NCBI GenBank assembly: GCA_949297765.1
Contig: CASFTV010000016.1
Location: 1-64,000 of the forward strand
Length of the DNA stretch: 64,000 nucleotides
Direction of reading: 5' to 3'
DNA from: an uncultured bacterium
GTDB taxonomy: Bacteria > Verrucomicrobiota > Lentisphaeria > Victivallales > UBA1829
Shown: positions 43,757-53,171 of the stretch, piece after piece
Position numbering within the stretch: position 1 is the first letter of the stretch
How the letters are laid out: the number at the start of each line of letters is the position of its first letter
Position numbers and translations under genes: made by a program
Notes under the pieces: model-generated
Database searches by the model: none
Seen by the model: only the letters and a program-made list of their open reading frames with translations
Told to the model about the DNA's origin: nothing

Positions 43757-44738
43757 GCCTGTTTTCCCAGTACCACTCCGCGGCGGCCCGCAGCCCTTCC
43801 CGGACCGGGAAACGGGGCGTGTAGCCGAGGAGCCGGACCGCTTTGGAAATATCCGCCAGGGAATGAAGCACATCGCCTTTCCGGGCGGGTCCGTGCTCCG
43901 GGCGGACCGCGGCGATTGCCGGATCGAACGCGGAGAGCGCCGCCTGCAGATGCTCCGCCAGTTCATTCAGGGTTGTCCGTTCTCCGCAGGCGATGTTGTA
44001 GACGGTGTTCAGCGCTTCCGGGTTTTCCGTCAGCAGGGCCAGCTGATTGGCCTGCACCACGTCGTCGACGAAGGTGAAGTCCCTGGAGTTTGTTCCGTCG
44101 CCATTGATCCGGGGCGGTTCGTGCCGGATCAGGGCGGCGGCAAATTTCGGAATCACGGCTGCGTATGCTCCCGCCGGATCCTGCCTCCTGCCATAGACAT
44201 TGAAATAGCGGAGTCCGATCGTCTCCATGCCGTAAAGCGCGGAAAAATTGGCCGCATAAAGTTCATTCACATATTTGGTGATCGCATAGGGGGAGAGCGG
44301 TTTTCCGATCCGTTCCTCGACTTTCGGCAGCTCCGGACTGTCCCCGTAGACCGACGAACTGGCGGCATAGACAAACCGTTTCACTCCCGCATCTTTCGCC
44401 GCGCAGAGCATGTTGACAAATCCGGAAATATTAATATCGGTACTGGTCATCGGGTCCGCAATGGAGCGCGGAACCGAGCCGAGCGCGGCTTCATGAAGGA
44501 CATACTCCACCCCGTCCACTGCGCGGCGGCAGTCTGCAACGGAGCGGATGTCCCCGACTTCCAGACGGAAGGCGGGATTCTTCAGAAACGGCGCAATGTT
44601 CTCCCGCTTCCCCGTCAGAAAATTATCCAGGCAGACCACCTCGTTTTCCTGCTGAAGAAGCCTTTCCACAAGATTCGAACCGATGAAACCCGCTCCGCCG
44701 GTCACCAGAATGCGCGCATGAGTTACAAGACCGTTCAT
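43743..44738 (-). CDS. NAD-dependent UDP-HexNAc 4-epimerase (TviC/WbpP-like)
   Basis: A 331-aa extended short-chain dehydrogenase. Rossmann motif [16 protein letters not shown], the NAD-contacting [12 protein letters not shown], catalytic [13 protein letters not shown] and YAITK (Tyr-x3-Lys) are present, and [23 protein letters not shown] is typical of the WbpP/TviC branch acting on UDP-N-acetylhexosamines or their uronic acids. It overlaps the dehydrogenase stop by 4 bases; together they make UDP-N-acetyl-hexosaminuronic acid for surface polysaccharide. Confidence 0.9.
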   Translation of the reverse strand: MNGLVTHARILVTGGAGFIGSNLVERLLQQENEVVCLDNFLTGKRENIAPFLKNPAFRLEVGDIRSVADCRRAVDGVEYVLHEAALGSVPRSIADPMTSTDINISGFVNMLCAAKDAGVKRFVYAASSSVYGDSPELPKVEERIGKPLSPYAITKYVNELYAANFSALYGMETIGLRYFNVYGRRQDPAGAYAAVIPKFAAALIRHEPPRINGDGTNSRDFTFVDDVVQANQLALLTENPEALNTVYNIACGERTTLNELAEHLQAALSAFDPAIAAVRPEHGPARKGDVLHSLADISKAVRLLGYTPRFPVREGLRAAAEWYWENRLILR

Positions 44739-46036
44739 AAGCGTCCATCCGTCAGTTCGCGCGGGAGCACGGATTTCACGTCGTAGATGACACAGTCCGC
44801 TTTCCGGAAGAGGGTAAAGTCGATCTCCTGAAACTGCCGGTGGGCGACCGCGAGAACAACGGCGTCATAATCGGCCGGATGAATTTCATCGAAGCGGTTC
44901 CGTACTGAGTCGAATCCGTATTCGCGTTTGACCTCGTCCGCTCCGGCGAAAGGATCCAGAATATCCACCCGGCAGCCGAACTCCATCAGATTCCGGGCAA
45001 TGTCCGAAGCGCGCGAGTTGCGGATGTCGGGACAGTTCTCCTTGAAGGTGATTCCGAGCTGGAGGACCCGCGCTCCGAAAATCTTCTTTTCCCGGCGGAT
45101 CATCAGTTTGACCGTTTCCTCCGCCACATATTTTCCCATGCTGTCGTTGATGCGGCGTCCCGCGAGGATGATCTCCGGCGAGTAGCCGAGCGACTGCGCC
45201 TTGTACGTCAGATAGAACGGATCAACCCCGATGCAGTGTCCCCCCACCAGTCCCGGCCGGAATTTCAGGAAATTCCATTTTGTTCCCGCCGCTTCCAGCA
45301 CTTCGGTCGTATCAATTCCCATCCGGTGGAAGATCTTGGAAAGCTCGTTGACAAACGCGATGTTGATGTCCCGCTGGGAATTTTCAATCACCTTCGCCGC
45401 CTCCGCCACCTTGATGCTGCTGGCCCGGTGAGTCCCGGAATGGAGAATGCTGTTGTAGAGCGCATCCACCGCGTCCGCCGCTTCAGGGGTGGAACCGGAG
45501 GTGATCTTGAGAATCTTTGTCAGCGTATGTTCACGGTCGCCCGGATTGATCCGTTCAGGACTGTATCCGCAGAAGAAATCGCGGTTGAATTTCAGTCCGC
45601 TGAACTGTTCCAGCAGCGGAACGCACTCCTCTTCGGTGCAGCCGGGGAAAACGGTGCTTTCATAAATCACGATCGCTCCCGGACGCATCGTCTTTCCGAC
45701 GGTTTCGCTTGCGCGCCGCAGCGGAAGCAGGTCCGGCGTGTTGGATTTATCCACAGGGGTCGGCACGGTCACAATGAACACATCGCGGTCTCTGAGCTCT
45801 TCCGGGTTGTCGGTGCAGCGGAGCCTTGCTGCCGCGCGGAACGCCTCCGCCGGGATTTCCAGCGTGGAGTCAACCCCGTTGCGAAGTTCCGCCAGACGGC
45901 TTTTCTTCACGTCGAATCCGACAGTATCATAATATTTCCCGAATTCCGCCGCGAGGGGAAGCCCGACGTAGCCGAGTCCGATCAATGCGACTTTCAGTTC
46001 CCTGTTTCTGATTTTTTCCTGTATTTCATCCAGCAT
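44735..46036 (-). CDS. UDP-N-acetyl-hexosamine dehydrogenase (TviB/WbpA family)
   Basis: A 433-aa nucleotide-sugar dehydrogenase performing a two-step NAD-dependent oxidation at C6. It has N-terminal VALIGLGYVGLPLAAEFGKYYDTVGFD, VPTPVDKSNTPDLLPL, STVFPGCTEEECVP, the catalytic-Cys loop LVGGHCIGVDPFYLTYKA, and C-terminal LGITFKENCPDIRNSR. ATG 46036 has GAGG at good distance. An ATG at 46048 lies only about 8 bases from the predicted transcript start and lacks a ribosome-binding site. Forms a two-gene operon with the epimerase. Confidence 0.92.
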   Translation of the reverse strand: MLDEIQEKIRNRELKVALIGLGYVGLPLAAEFGKYYDTVGFDVKKSRLAELRNGVDSTLEIPAEAFRAAARLRCTDNPEELRDRDVFIVTVPTPVDKSNTPDLLPLRRASETVGKTMRPGAIVIYESTVFPGCTEEECVPLLEQFSGLKFNRDFFCGYSPERINPGDREHTLTKILKITSGSTPEAADAVDALYNSILHSGTHRASSIKVAEAAKVIENSQRDINIAFVNELSKIFHRMGIDTTEVLEAAGTKWNFLKFRPGLVGGHCIGVDPFYLTYKAQSLGYSPEIILAGRRINDSMGKYVAEETVKLMIRREKKIFGARVLQLGITFKENCPDIRNSRASDIARNLMEFGCRVDILDPFAGADEVKREYGFDSVRNRFDEIHPADYDAVVLAVAHRQFQEIDFTLFRKADCVIYDVKSVLPRELTDGRL

Positions 46037-46062
46037 GGGCGGCCTCATTTCGTAATCGGATG

Positions 46063-46091
46063 AATATATCTCCAGCCGCCGTTCTTGTCAA
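46063..46091 (-). promoter_or_regulatory. Promoter of the UDP-sugar operon
   Basis: Minus strand -35 TTGACA (46086-46091), 17-bp spacer, -10 TATATT (46063-46068). Confidence 0.75.
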
Positions 46092-46193
46092 GGGGAATCG
46101 GAAAAATAGAACACCGGAAACTCCGTTCTCCCGGGAAATCCGGTTCCGGAGAGACCCTTTTCCCGTTGCCGCTTTCCGGCTGAAATTTCCAGT

Positions 46194-48464
46194 TTACTTC
46201 TCTTTGAGTTTTTGCTCCAGTGTCCGGAGTTTTGTCTGCTGGGCGGACGAGAGAGAGGAGCCCTGTCTGCAGAGAGACAGCTGTTTTTTGGCATCCCCGA
46301 ATTTCTGCTTCCCGATCAGCTGTTCCGCGTATTTCAGCCGGATGTCGGTTTTCCGCGAAACGCTGACGCCGGGATCCGCAAGAATTTCCCGGTAGAGCCC
46401 CTCGGGATCTTTTCCGGCGGCACGGCAGACCTCAAGAAAGGTTCCCCATCCCCAGAATCGGACCGCGGGAGAAAGCCCCGGCAGCTCCAGCGCTTTCCGG
46501 ATGGATTCCTCCGCTTCGGCATACTTCTTCTCTCCCAGCAGACAGTGCGTCAGTTCCAGACGGCCCCGGAATTGATCCATGACAGGCAGCTCTTCAAGGG
46601 CGAGGAGCTGTTCCGCCGCATCCCTGGCCTTTTCGATATCGCGCAGGTCGGAGCGGTAACTCTGCACCATTTGAAGAAGGGCGGCGCCCCGGATCCGTTC
46701 CGGATAGCTTTCCGAGGAAAACGGCTTCACCAGTTCAATGATCTCACCGGCTTTTTTCTCTTTGGCAAGAATGGTTCGAAGATCGTTGAAGATCCCCGGG
46801 AGATGGGGATATGCGGCCGGCTCCGTCTTTGCCGCACTCAGGATTTTGCGGAAGATCCGTTCCGCCCGCTCCGGATTGCCGAGCCGGAAATAGCAGAGCG
46901 CCTGCTTTTTGGCAATGTCGATCTGCCGTTCCGCGGGGAGGTCTCCGATGGAGCCGATTCGGGAGAAGTCATTGAGAGCCGCCTGATATTCCCGCCGATC
47001 CATCTGTTTTTGCGCGCAGAAGAGAAGGGCGGTCCGGCGTTTTGCCTGGTCGGAGGTGATCTCGACCGCTTTTTCTCCGAGTCCGAGGGCCTGGGCGTGA
47101 TTGCCGGCCGCCGAGGCGGCGTATGCTCTCTGAAGCATTTGTTCAAACGGATCCGCCCGCTGGATGGTTTCCGCCAGTTTCTGCATGCATCTCCGGTATT
47201 TCGCCTCATTTTTCATCTGGCTGTGAAGACTGGCGGCCATGCGCAGGATATTTTCCTTTTGCGATGCGGAACATCCGGATGTATTCCAGGCTTCCCGCAG
47301 AAGAGCAAGCGTTTTGTCCGGTTTGTTCCGGTCCCGCTGATAGGAGGCGTAAAGAAGAATTCCGGAGACCCGGCTGTCTGCGGTATGAGCCTCCTTCAGA
47401 AGACGTTCATACGCGGCGTGGATCTTTGCTTCATCCTTGCTCCGGAGAGCGGCCTTGAAAAGTTCCGACCGGAGAAAGTTGTTCAGACTTTCGTCATAAT
47501 TATCCTGGAGGAATTCCTCGCAGGCGCGTTTGATCTGAACATCGTCTTTCAGTCCGATATATGCGGTGATCAGTCCCCGCTTTGCTGACCGGATTTCCCA
47601 GTTGTTCGACCCGGCTTCCTCCTTTGCGTATGCAACCGGCCGGAACGTGCGGACGGCGTCCTGATACCGCTTCAGCTGCAGACACGCGTTGCCGATTTGG
47701 ACCCGGATTCCGTTTTTCTGCTTGATGGATCCCGTTGATTCCCGGAGAAAAATTTCTCCTGCGCGGATGGCGTTCGGATAATCCTTCAGCCCGATATAGC
47801 CGTAAACGAGGAGGGCGGCCGCGCTTTCCCGGAGAGTCCTTGAACTTCCGTTTTCCAGAAGATAGGAGGCTGCTTCAACGGTCATCTGATGATTGCCGGA
47901 GAGATTGGCGCAGTTCATTTTCGTGCTCAGGGCCTCGTCCCGGAGTTTGAGCGGAAGATCCGGAAGAGTCGCCGCTTCACTTGCAAGACGTGCGCGTTTC
48001 TGGGAAATTTCCCTCCAGCGTTTGTAGTCTCCTTTCAGCCGGGCGGTATCGCCGTCGCGGGAGAGCATTCCGCTGTATCTCCGGTATGCCTGGAATTTCA
48101 GGGAGACCGGAAAGGAATCATCCCGGAAAAGCTCGTAATAGCAGCGGTCGACAATTTCCTCGTCGTCCCGGATGCGTTTCTGGTGTTCCAGTTCCCGGAT
48201 TCTGTTTTCAAATTCATTCTGGAGTGCTCTTGCCCGGCCGCGCATTTCCCGGGCGGAATCCCATGCGCTTTTCCGGTCATTGTTTGTCTTTGAGAGACGG
48301 GCTGCCTCATTGTAGGCTCGTTCCGCATCAATATACCGTTTCTGTGCTTTGAAATCGCCGGCCGCCCGCATGGCTTCCCGCCGGTTCAGATACTGCTCCG
48401 CACCAACTGCGGAACAAACAAAGAAAAAAACAACCGACAGAACTGCAGCACGAACAATCTTCAT
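46194..48464 (-). CDS. Secreted TPR-repeat protein
   Basis: A 756-aa protein with a signal peptide (residues 1-22, ending CSAVGA). It then consists almost entirely of helical TPR-like repeats, e.g. AAGDFKAQKRYIDAERAYNEAARL near the start, YASYQRDRNKPDKTLALLREAW in the middle and QLIGKQKFGDAKKQLSLCRQG at the end. It is probably a periplasmic or outer-membrane scaffold; no enzymatic domain is seen. Start ATG 48464 follows GAGGAGGG. A promoter 190 bases upstream also covers a candidate 44-codon gene. Confidence 0.82.
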   Translation of the reverse strand: MKIVRAAVLSVVFFFVCSAVGAEQYLNRREAMRAAGDFKAQKRYIDAERAYNEAARLSKTNNDRKSAWDSAREMRGRARALQNEFENRIRELEHQKRIRDDEEIVDRCYYELFRDDSFPVSLKFQAYRRYSGMLSRDGDTARLKGDYKRWREISQKRARLASEAATLPDLPLKLRDEALSTKMNCANLSGNHQMTVEAASYLLENGSSRTLRESAAALLVYGYIGLKDYPNAIRAGEIFLRESTGSIKQKNGIRVQIGNACLQLKRYQDAVRTFRPVAYAKEEAGSNNWEIRSAKRGLITAYIGLKDDVQIKRACEEFLQDNYDESLNNFLRSELFKAALRSKDEAKIHAAYERLLKEAHTADSRVSGILLYASYQRDRNKPDKTLALLREAWNTSGCSASQKENILRMAASLHSQMKNEAKYRRCMQKLAETIQRADPFEQMLQRAYAASAAGNHAQALGLGEKAVEITSDQAKRRTALLFCAQKQMDRREYQAALNDFSRIGSIGDLPAERQIDIAKKQALCYFRLGNPERAERIFRKILSAAKTEPAAYPHLPGIFNDLRTILAKEKKAGEIIELVKPFSSESYPERIRGAALLQMVQSYRSDLRDIEKARDAAEQLLALEELPVMDQFRGRLELTHCLLGEKKYAEAEESIRKALELPGLSPAVRFWGWGTFLEVCRAAGKDPEGLYREILADPGVSVSRKTDIRLKYAEQLIGKQKFGDAKKQLSLCRQGSSLSSAQQTKLRTLEQKLKEK

Positions 48465-48503
48465 GGCTTACCCTCCTCAAACAATAATGATAGACAAGAC
48501 AGA

Positions 48504-48638
48504 TCACATGACTCTGAACACAGGCCCCGTCCAGCGGGGATTTTTTCTCCTTTCCCGGAGTTCCCAAGTTGGAAAAATCCGCAAACTACAAATACCATCG
48601 AAATCAAAAACGGCCGGACGTCCCGAATCAAACAACAT
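48504..48638 (-). CDS. Candidate small protein gene (44 aa)
   Basis: Directly behind a strong minus-strand promoter, GGAAGGA is followed six bases later by ATG 48638 and a 44-codon frame (begins MLFDSGRPAVFDFDG, ends TGPVFRVM, TGA at 48504). The product is basic toward its C terminus, with RERRKNPRW. It lies in the leader of the TPR gene, whose start is 40 bases further on. It could be a small gene or a regulatory leader peptide. No family recognised. A CCCCG/CGGGG hairpin with T-run for the opposite strand (48525-48546) falls inside it. The rest of 48465-48941 shows only promoters. Confidence 0.4.
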   Translation of the reverse strand: MLFDSGRPAVFDFDGICSLRIFPTWELRERRKNPRWTGPVFRVM

Positions 48639-48658
48639 GGTCAGTCCTTCCGGATTCC

Positions 48659-48686
48659 ATTATAACACAAAATCCCGCTTTTACAA
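48659..48686 (-). promoter_or_regulatory. Promoter upstream of the small ORF and TPR gene
   Basis: Minus strand -35 TTGTAA (48681-48686), 16-bp spacer, consensus -10 TATAAT (48659-48664). Confidence 0.7.
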
Positions 48687-48829
48687 TATCCTGTTTTGCA
48701 GTTTTTTGAAAAAGAATACAAAAAATGAATGGATTCCGCTTGAGAAAAACCGGAAGAGAATCGTTTCCTCCCGTTTTTTTTTCAGAGAAATGAAAATCCT
48801 CATTTTTTCATGATTTCCTCGAAAAAAAC

Positions 48830-48858
48830 TTGACATTTTCCCGAAAAACATCTACATT
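48830..48858 (+). promoter_or_regulatory. Promoter of the NSS transporter
   Basis: -35 TTGACA (48830-48835), 17-bp spacer, -10 TACATT (48853-48858). A second TATTATACT lies about 10 bases downstream. Confidence 0.65.
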
Positions 48859-48941
48859 TCCATATTATACTGTTTTATTACGATGGAGTTATGCGCGGGA
48901 GCCCGCGCCGTTTGACCGCATAATCTGAGGGAGACCGAACC

Positions 48942-50336
48942 GTGAGCGAACATTCTTCCCGCACCCGGGAAATGCTGGGGTCCAGACTGGGATTCATCCT
49001 GCTGGCGGCCGGCTGCGCCATCGGACTGGGGAATATCTGGCGTTTTCCTTATATCGCCGGACAGTACGGGGGCGCATTCTTTGTCCTGATGTATCTTTTT
49101 TTCCTCCTTCTTCTCGGATTCCCCGTGATGGTGATGGAGCTTTCCATCGGACGGGCCGGACAGCTCGATCTGGTGGGGTGCTATAAGAAGCTGAAAAATC
49201 CGGAGCGCCCTCTTCCGTGGGAAAAACCGGGAATGCTGTTCTTCTGCGGCAATCTGATTCTGCTGATGTTCTACTCCGTGATTACGGGATGGCTCCTGGC
49301 CTATACCTGGTATTTTCTGACCGGCGCGTTCAAATCGGTCGGAGCCAGCGGCGTGCCGGAATTCTTCAGCGGATTTCTGGAAAGTCCGGGGAGACAGGTT
49401 CTGTTCACCTATATTGCCATTGCCGGAACGGTGGCCGTCTGCTTTGCCGGGCTCAAAGCCGGTGTGGAACGGGTGACCAAGTTCATGATGGCGGGGCTGT
49501 TTCTGCTGATGATCGGCCTGGCGGTGCAGGCCTGCCGTCTGCCGAACGGAATGGAGGGGGTGAAATTCTTCCTGAAACCGGATTTCAGCCATCTTTCGCA
49601 GGGAGGAGTCTGGCCCGCGGTCCATGCGGCCATGACACAGGCGTTCTTCACGCTGAGTCTTGGAATCGGCAGCATTGCGATCTGCGGGAGTTATGTGTCG
49701 AAGGAGCAGTCGCTGCCGCAGGAGGCGGCGATCATTATCGGGCTGGACACCTTTGTGGCGATCTGTTCGGGACTGATTATTTTCCCGAGCTGTTTTGCGT
49801 ACGGGGTGTCGCCGGATCAGGGGCCGTCGCTGATTTTCGTCACGCTGCCCAGAATCTTCATCGACATGGAGTTCGGAATGATCCGGGGAACAGTGTTTTT
49901 CCTGTTCCTCTGCATCGCGGCGCTCACGACGCTGATCGCCGTTTCGGAAAACGTGATCGCATTCGGAATCGACGAGCTGCACTGCTCCCGGAGAAAATCG
50001 ACGGTGCTGACCGGCATCCTTCTGTTTGTTCTGTCGCTGCCGTGCATTTTCGGATTCAATCTCTGGAAATCGTTTCAGCCGCTGGGAAAGGGCAGTTCGG
50101 TTCTGGATCTGGAGGATTTCATTGTCAGCGACAATTTCCTGCCGCTCGGCGCGCTTCTGATCGTGCTGTTCTGCACCCGTTCCCGCGGATGGGGCTACCG
50201 GAATTTCCTCAAGGAGGCGAACGAGGGATCCGGATTCAATTTTCCCCGGATTCTCGGATTCTATATCACCTGGATTCTTCCGGCAGTGATCCTGTTCCTC
50301 TGGGTGATCGGAATTGTTCGGCGATTCTGGATATAA
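48942..50336 (+). CDS. Neurotransmitter:sodium symporter (NSS/SNF) family transporter
   Basis: A 464-aa protein with about 11-12 membrane helices. The first helix carries the family signature SRLGFILLAAGCAIGLGNIWRFPYIAGQYGGAFF, which contributes Na+ and substrate contacts in LeuT-like proteins. FYSVITGWLLAYTWYF and the helix 6 region TLSLGIGSIAICGSYV are also typical. It takes up amino acids with Na+; substrate unknown. Likely co-transcribed with the CstA-like gene 49 bases downstream. Confidence 0.92.
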   Translation: MSEHSSRTREMLGSRLGFILLAAGCAIGLGNIWRFPYIAGQYGGAFFVLMYLFFLLLLGFPVMVMELSIGRAGQLDLVGCYKKLKNPERPLPWEKPGMLFFCGNLILLMFYSVITGWLLAYTWYFLTGAFKSVGASGVPEFFSGFLESPGRQVLFTYIAIAGTVAVCFAGLKAGVERVTKFMMAGLFLLMIGLAVQACRLPNGMEGVKFFLKPDFSHLSQGGVWPAVHAAMTQAFFTLSLGIGSIAICGSYVSKEQSLPQEAAIIIGLDTFVAICSGLIIFPSCFAYGVSPDQGPSLIFVTLPRIFIDMEFGMIRGTVFFLFLCIAALTTLIAVSENVIAFGIDELHCSRRKSTVLTGILLFVLSLPCIFGFNLWKSFQPLGKGSSVLDLEDFIVSDNFLPLGALLIVLFCTRSRGWGYRNFLKEANEGSGFNFPRILGFYITWILPAVILFLWVIGIVRRFWI

Positions 50337-50385
50337 AGTGAAGATGCGGAATTTTTCATAACACAGTTTCTGTAAGGAGGAGACA

Positions 50386-51855
50386 ATGCTGATATTCCTG
50401 ATCGGTATCGTGATGCTTGTGCTGGGATACAATTACTACGGGCGGTTCGTGGAACGGATTCTCGGGCCGGATGACCGTCCGACTCCGGCCGTCACCAGCT
50501 GCGACGGCGTGGATTATCTGATTCTGCCGCACTGGAAGAATATGCTGATCCAGCTTCTGAACATTGCCGGAGTCGGGCCGGTGATCGGCGTGATTCTCGG
50601 AATCAAGTTCGGAGCGGTGGTGTTCCTGATTATCCCGATCGGAAACATCCTCGGCGGAGCGGTGCATGATTTTGTCGCCGGGATGATGTCGCTGCGGCAC
50701 AACGGCGCCAATCTTCCTGCGCTGGTGCGGATGACGATGGGAAAAACATTCTTCGGCATTTTCTCCGTTTTCATGTGTTTCCTGCTGCTGCTGGTGGTGG
50801 CGGTGTTCATCAACATTCCGGCGGGGCTGATCGACCGCCTTTTCCCGTCGGTTCCGGTGTTCTGGTACGCGGTGGTGGCGATCTTCATCTACTACATTGT
50901 GGCGACGATTTTTCCGGTGGACAAGATCATCGGGGCGGTGTATCCGCTGTTCGGCGTGATGCTGCTGGTCGGGACATTCGCGATCTTTCTGTCCATTCTG
51001 TGGCAGTATTCGTTCTCGACGCCGACAATGCTGCTGGAGACGCCGGAACTGAAACAGCTCATTCTCGGATTCCGGGAGGAGAATCCGATTCTGCCGGTGC
51101 TGTTCGTGACGATCGCATGCGGAATTCTCTCCGGATTTCACGCGACGCAGTCGCCGATCATCGCGCGGACGATGGCTTCGGAACGCCAGGCGCGCTCCTC
51201 GTTCTACGGAATGATGGTGGTGGAAGGAATCATCGCCATGATCTGGGCGGCCGCCGGATTCGCAATCTACAATCTGTTCCCCGCGATGTTCAAGAACAAT
51301 CCGACTCAGGTGCTGGTGGAGATCACGAAATATTTCCTCGGCGGATGGATGGGCGTTCTGACGATTCTTGCGGTGGTGATTCTCGCGGTCACATCCGGAG
51401 ATACGGCGATGCGGAGTTTGCGGCTGAGTCTCGCGGAGATCCTCGGAATCGGACAGACAAAGATCCGCAACCGGATTCTGCTCTGTCTGCCGCTGATCGT
51501 GATTATTTCCGCTCTGCTGTGGTGGTCGAACATGGATGCGCAGTCGTTCAATCATCTGTGGAATTATTTCGCCTGGGGCAATCAGGTGCTGGCGTCCTGC
51601 ACGCTGATCGCGGTATCGGTGTGGCTGTTCGGACAGAAAAAACAGGGATTCGTCACGCTGCTGCCCGGAATGTTCATGACGTTCATCGTGGTGACGTACA
51701 TTCTGTGGACTTCGCCCGCGCACAAGGGGCCGTACGGATGCGGACTGGATCTGACACTCTCCTACGGACTTGGATGTGCGGTTGCCGTCCTCGCCGGGAT
51801 CTGGGCGTATTTTGCGGGCCGCCGCCGTGCCGCGCTCTCCCTGCCGGAAACGTGA
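50386..51855 (+). CDS. CstA-family carbon starvation/peptide transporter (short form)
   Basis: A 489-aa polytopic membrane protein (about 13 helices). CstA marks are GYNYYGRFVERILGPDDRPTPA with CDGVDYLILP near the N terminus, NIAGVGPVIGVILG, GNILGGAVHDFVAGMMSLRHNGANLP, and FHATQSPIIARTMASERQAR. The family imports peptides or pyruvate. It is much shorter than E. coli CstA (~700 aa), as is common in anaerobes. Start ATG follows AAGGAGGAG. Paired with the NSS transporter, suggesting amino-acid/peptide scavenging. Confidence 0.92.
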   Translation: MLIFLIGIVMLVLGYNYYGRFVERILGPDDRPTPAVTSCDGVDYLILPHWKNMLIQLLNIAGVGPVIGVILGIKFGAVVFLIIPIGNILGGAVHDFVAGMMSLRHNGANLPALVRMTMGKTFFGIFSVFMCFLLLLVVAVFINIPAGLIDRLFPSVPVFWYAVVAIFIYYIVATIFPVDKIIGAVYPLFGVMLLVGTFAIFLSILWQYSFSTPTMLLETPELKQLILGFREENPILPVLFVTIACGILSGFHATQSPIIARTMASERQARSSFYGMMVVEGIIAMIWAAAGFAIYNLFPAMFKNNPTQVLVEITKYFLGGWMGVLTILAVVILAVTSGDTAMRSLRLSLAEILGIGQTKIRNRILLCLPLIVIISALLWWSNMDAQSFNHLWNYFAWGNQVLASCTLIAVSVWLFGQKKQGFVTLLPGMFMTFIVVTYILWTSPAHKGPYGCGLDLTLSYGLGCAVAVLAGIWAYFAGRRRAALSLPET

Positions 51856-51888
51856 GCGCGGAATCGGAGGGGATCGGCGTTTCCCCGT

Positions 51889-51917
51889 TTGACTTTTTCC
51901 GTCTTCCGTGATATTAT
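51889..51917 (+). promoter_or_regulatory. Promoter of the GspG-like gene
   Basis: -35 TTGACT (51889-51894), 17-bp spacer, -10 TATTAT (51912-51917). Confidence 0.7.
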
Positions 51918-51953
51918 ACCCGTGGGAAAGAACCACTTTCAAGGAGAAGAACG

Positions 51954-52535
51954 ATGCGCAAAGCGTACACCCTGCTGGAAATTCTAATTGTTGTTTCGAT
52001 TGTCGCCATTCTTGCCGCGACCGGACTGGGGATTACCGCGTATGTCCGCGGAAAGATCGCGGAGACACAGACAAAAACTACGCTCAAACTGGTGGAAATG
52101 GCATTTCAGAAATTCCAGCAGAAGAACGGGACGTATCCCGTGTCGGCAGATTCTCCGTACCTTGCCGTGGATCTGAGTTCCTGCGGCAGTGTCGACGCAT
52201 TTCAGCAGCTCTGGATCGGCTATTTCAACGATGTCACACTGCCGTCGGATTTCCCGACGACAAAGACCGGATTGAAAATCCGCGGAATCCGTCTGGAGTA
52301 CACCGGAGGGAAATATTATATTCTCGACGGATGGAACCGGCGGATCTTCTACCTGAATCCCGGAGTGTTCAACTCCGAATCCTATGACCTGATCTCGTTC
52401 GGCGCGGATGCTCTGGCGGGAGACGGATCCGGCTCCACCACGGATGTCAATTCGTTTTCTGCGAATGATTTCAAATCCTCCAGCAAATATCCGCAGGAGA
52501 CCGGAGACGATATTACCAATTTCACCCGGAACTGA
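51954..52535 (+). CDS. GspG-like type II secretion pseudopilin
   Basis: A 193-aa protein with the prepilin N-terminal helix YTLLEILIVVSIVAILAATG (Glu at +5). The globular part has FQKFQQKNGTYP, DGWNRRIFYLNPG and YDLISFGADALAG, the Ca2+-loop region typical of the major pseudopilin GspG. The -1 residue is Ala rather than Gly. It has its own promoter and terminator and no adjacent secretion genes, so it may act with a system encoded elsewhere. Confidence 0.85.
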   Translation: MRKAYTLLEILIVVSIVAILAATGLGITAYVRGKIAETQTKTTLKLVEMAFQKFQQKNGTYPVSADSPYLAVDLSSCGSVDAFQQLWIGYFNDVTLPSDFPTTKTGLKIRGIRLEYTGGKYYILDGWNRRIFYLNPGVFNSESYDLISFGADALAGDGSGSTTDVNSFSANDFKSSSKYPQETGDDITNFTRN

Positions 52536-52539
52536 TTGT

Positions 52540-52590
52540 GTGCGGAGTGCCGGCCGCGCCGGAGCTGGAGAGATCCGCACGGCCTTTTCC
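52540..52590 (+). terminator. Terminator of the GspG-like gene
   Basis: GTGCGGA (52540-52546) pairs with TCCGCAC (52574-52580), with an inner CCGGC..GCCGG helix, followed by GGCCTTTTCC. Confidence 0.5.
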
Positions 52591-52615
52591 ACCGCCCCGC
52601 AGTTCCCCGGCAGAT

Positions 52616-52644
52616 TTGAAAAACGATGAGATTGAGTGTATAGT
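52616..52644 (+). promoter_or_regulatory. Promoter of nrdR-ClC-ATP-cone operon
   Basis: -35 TTGAAA (52616-52621), 17-bp spacer, -10 TATAGT (52639-52644). Confidence 0.75.
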
Positions 52645-52688
52645 ATAAAAATTGTTGAAAAATCTGAAAGAAAGAGAACTTTCGTAAA

Positions 52689-53171
52689 ATGAGATGTCCC
52701 AGATGTGCATGCCAGGATGACAAAGTCATAGATTCTCGAGCCATCAAGGAGGGTGCCGGAGTCCGGAGACGCCGGGAATGCCTGAAATGCGGATATCGGT
52801 TCACAACCTGCGAAGAGATTGTTCCGAATGAACTCAAGGTGGTGAAACGCGACGGATCGCGGGAAAACTTCGACCGGAACAAACTGCGCGCCGGAATTGA
52901 AAAAGCCTGCTGGAAACGGGAAATCACCGAGGAACAGGTGGATTTGCTGGTCAACCGCCTGATTGCGTCGATTGAGAACGATTACGACCGGGAGGTGACA
53001 ACCGTCGAAATCGGCGCCCGCGCGATTGAGGCGCTCCGCGAACTGGACGAGGTCGCCTGCATCAGCTTCGCTTCCGTCTACAAGGACTTCAAGAATCTGG
53101 ATGAGTTCCTGAAGGAAATCCGGACGATGAACCGGGATAAGAAAAAGAATCCCGCCGCAGGCGCAAAATAA
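52689..53171 (+). CDS. nrdR: Transcriptional repressor NrdR
   Basis: A 160-aa NrdR. The zinc ribbon (Cys3, Cys6, Cys31, Cys34) includes RCPRCACQDDKVIDSRAIKEG, and the ATP-cone domain spans ~48-138 (VVKRDGSRENFDRNKLRAGIEKAC). It represses ribonucleotide reductase genes in response to (d)ATP. The stop overlaps the next start by one base (TAATG). No nrd structural gene is in the window, but a second ATP-cone protein lies two genes downstream. Confidence 0.96.
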   Translation: MRCPRCACQDDKVIDSRAIKEGAGVRRRRECLKCGYRFTTCEEIVPNELKVVKRDGSRENFDRNKLRAGIEKACWKREITEEQVDLLVNRLIASIENDYDREVTTVEIGARAIEALRELDEVACISFASVYKDFKNLDEFLKEIRTMNRDKKKNPAAGAK

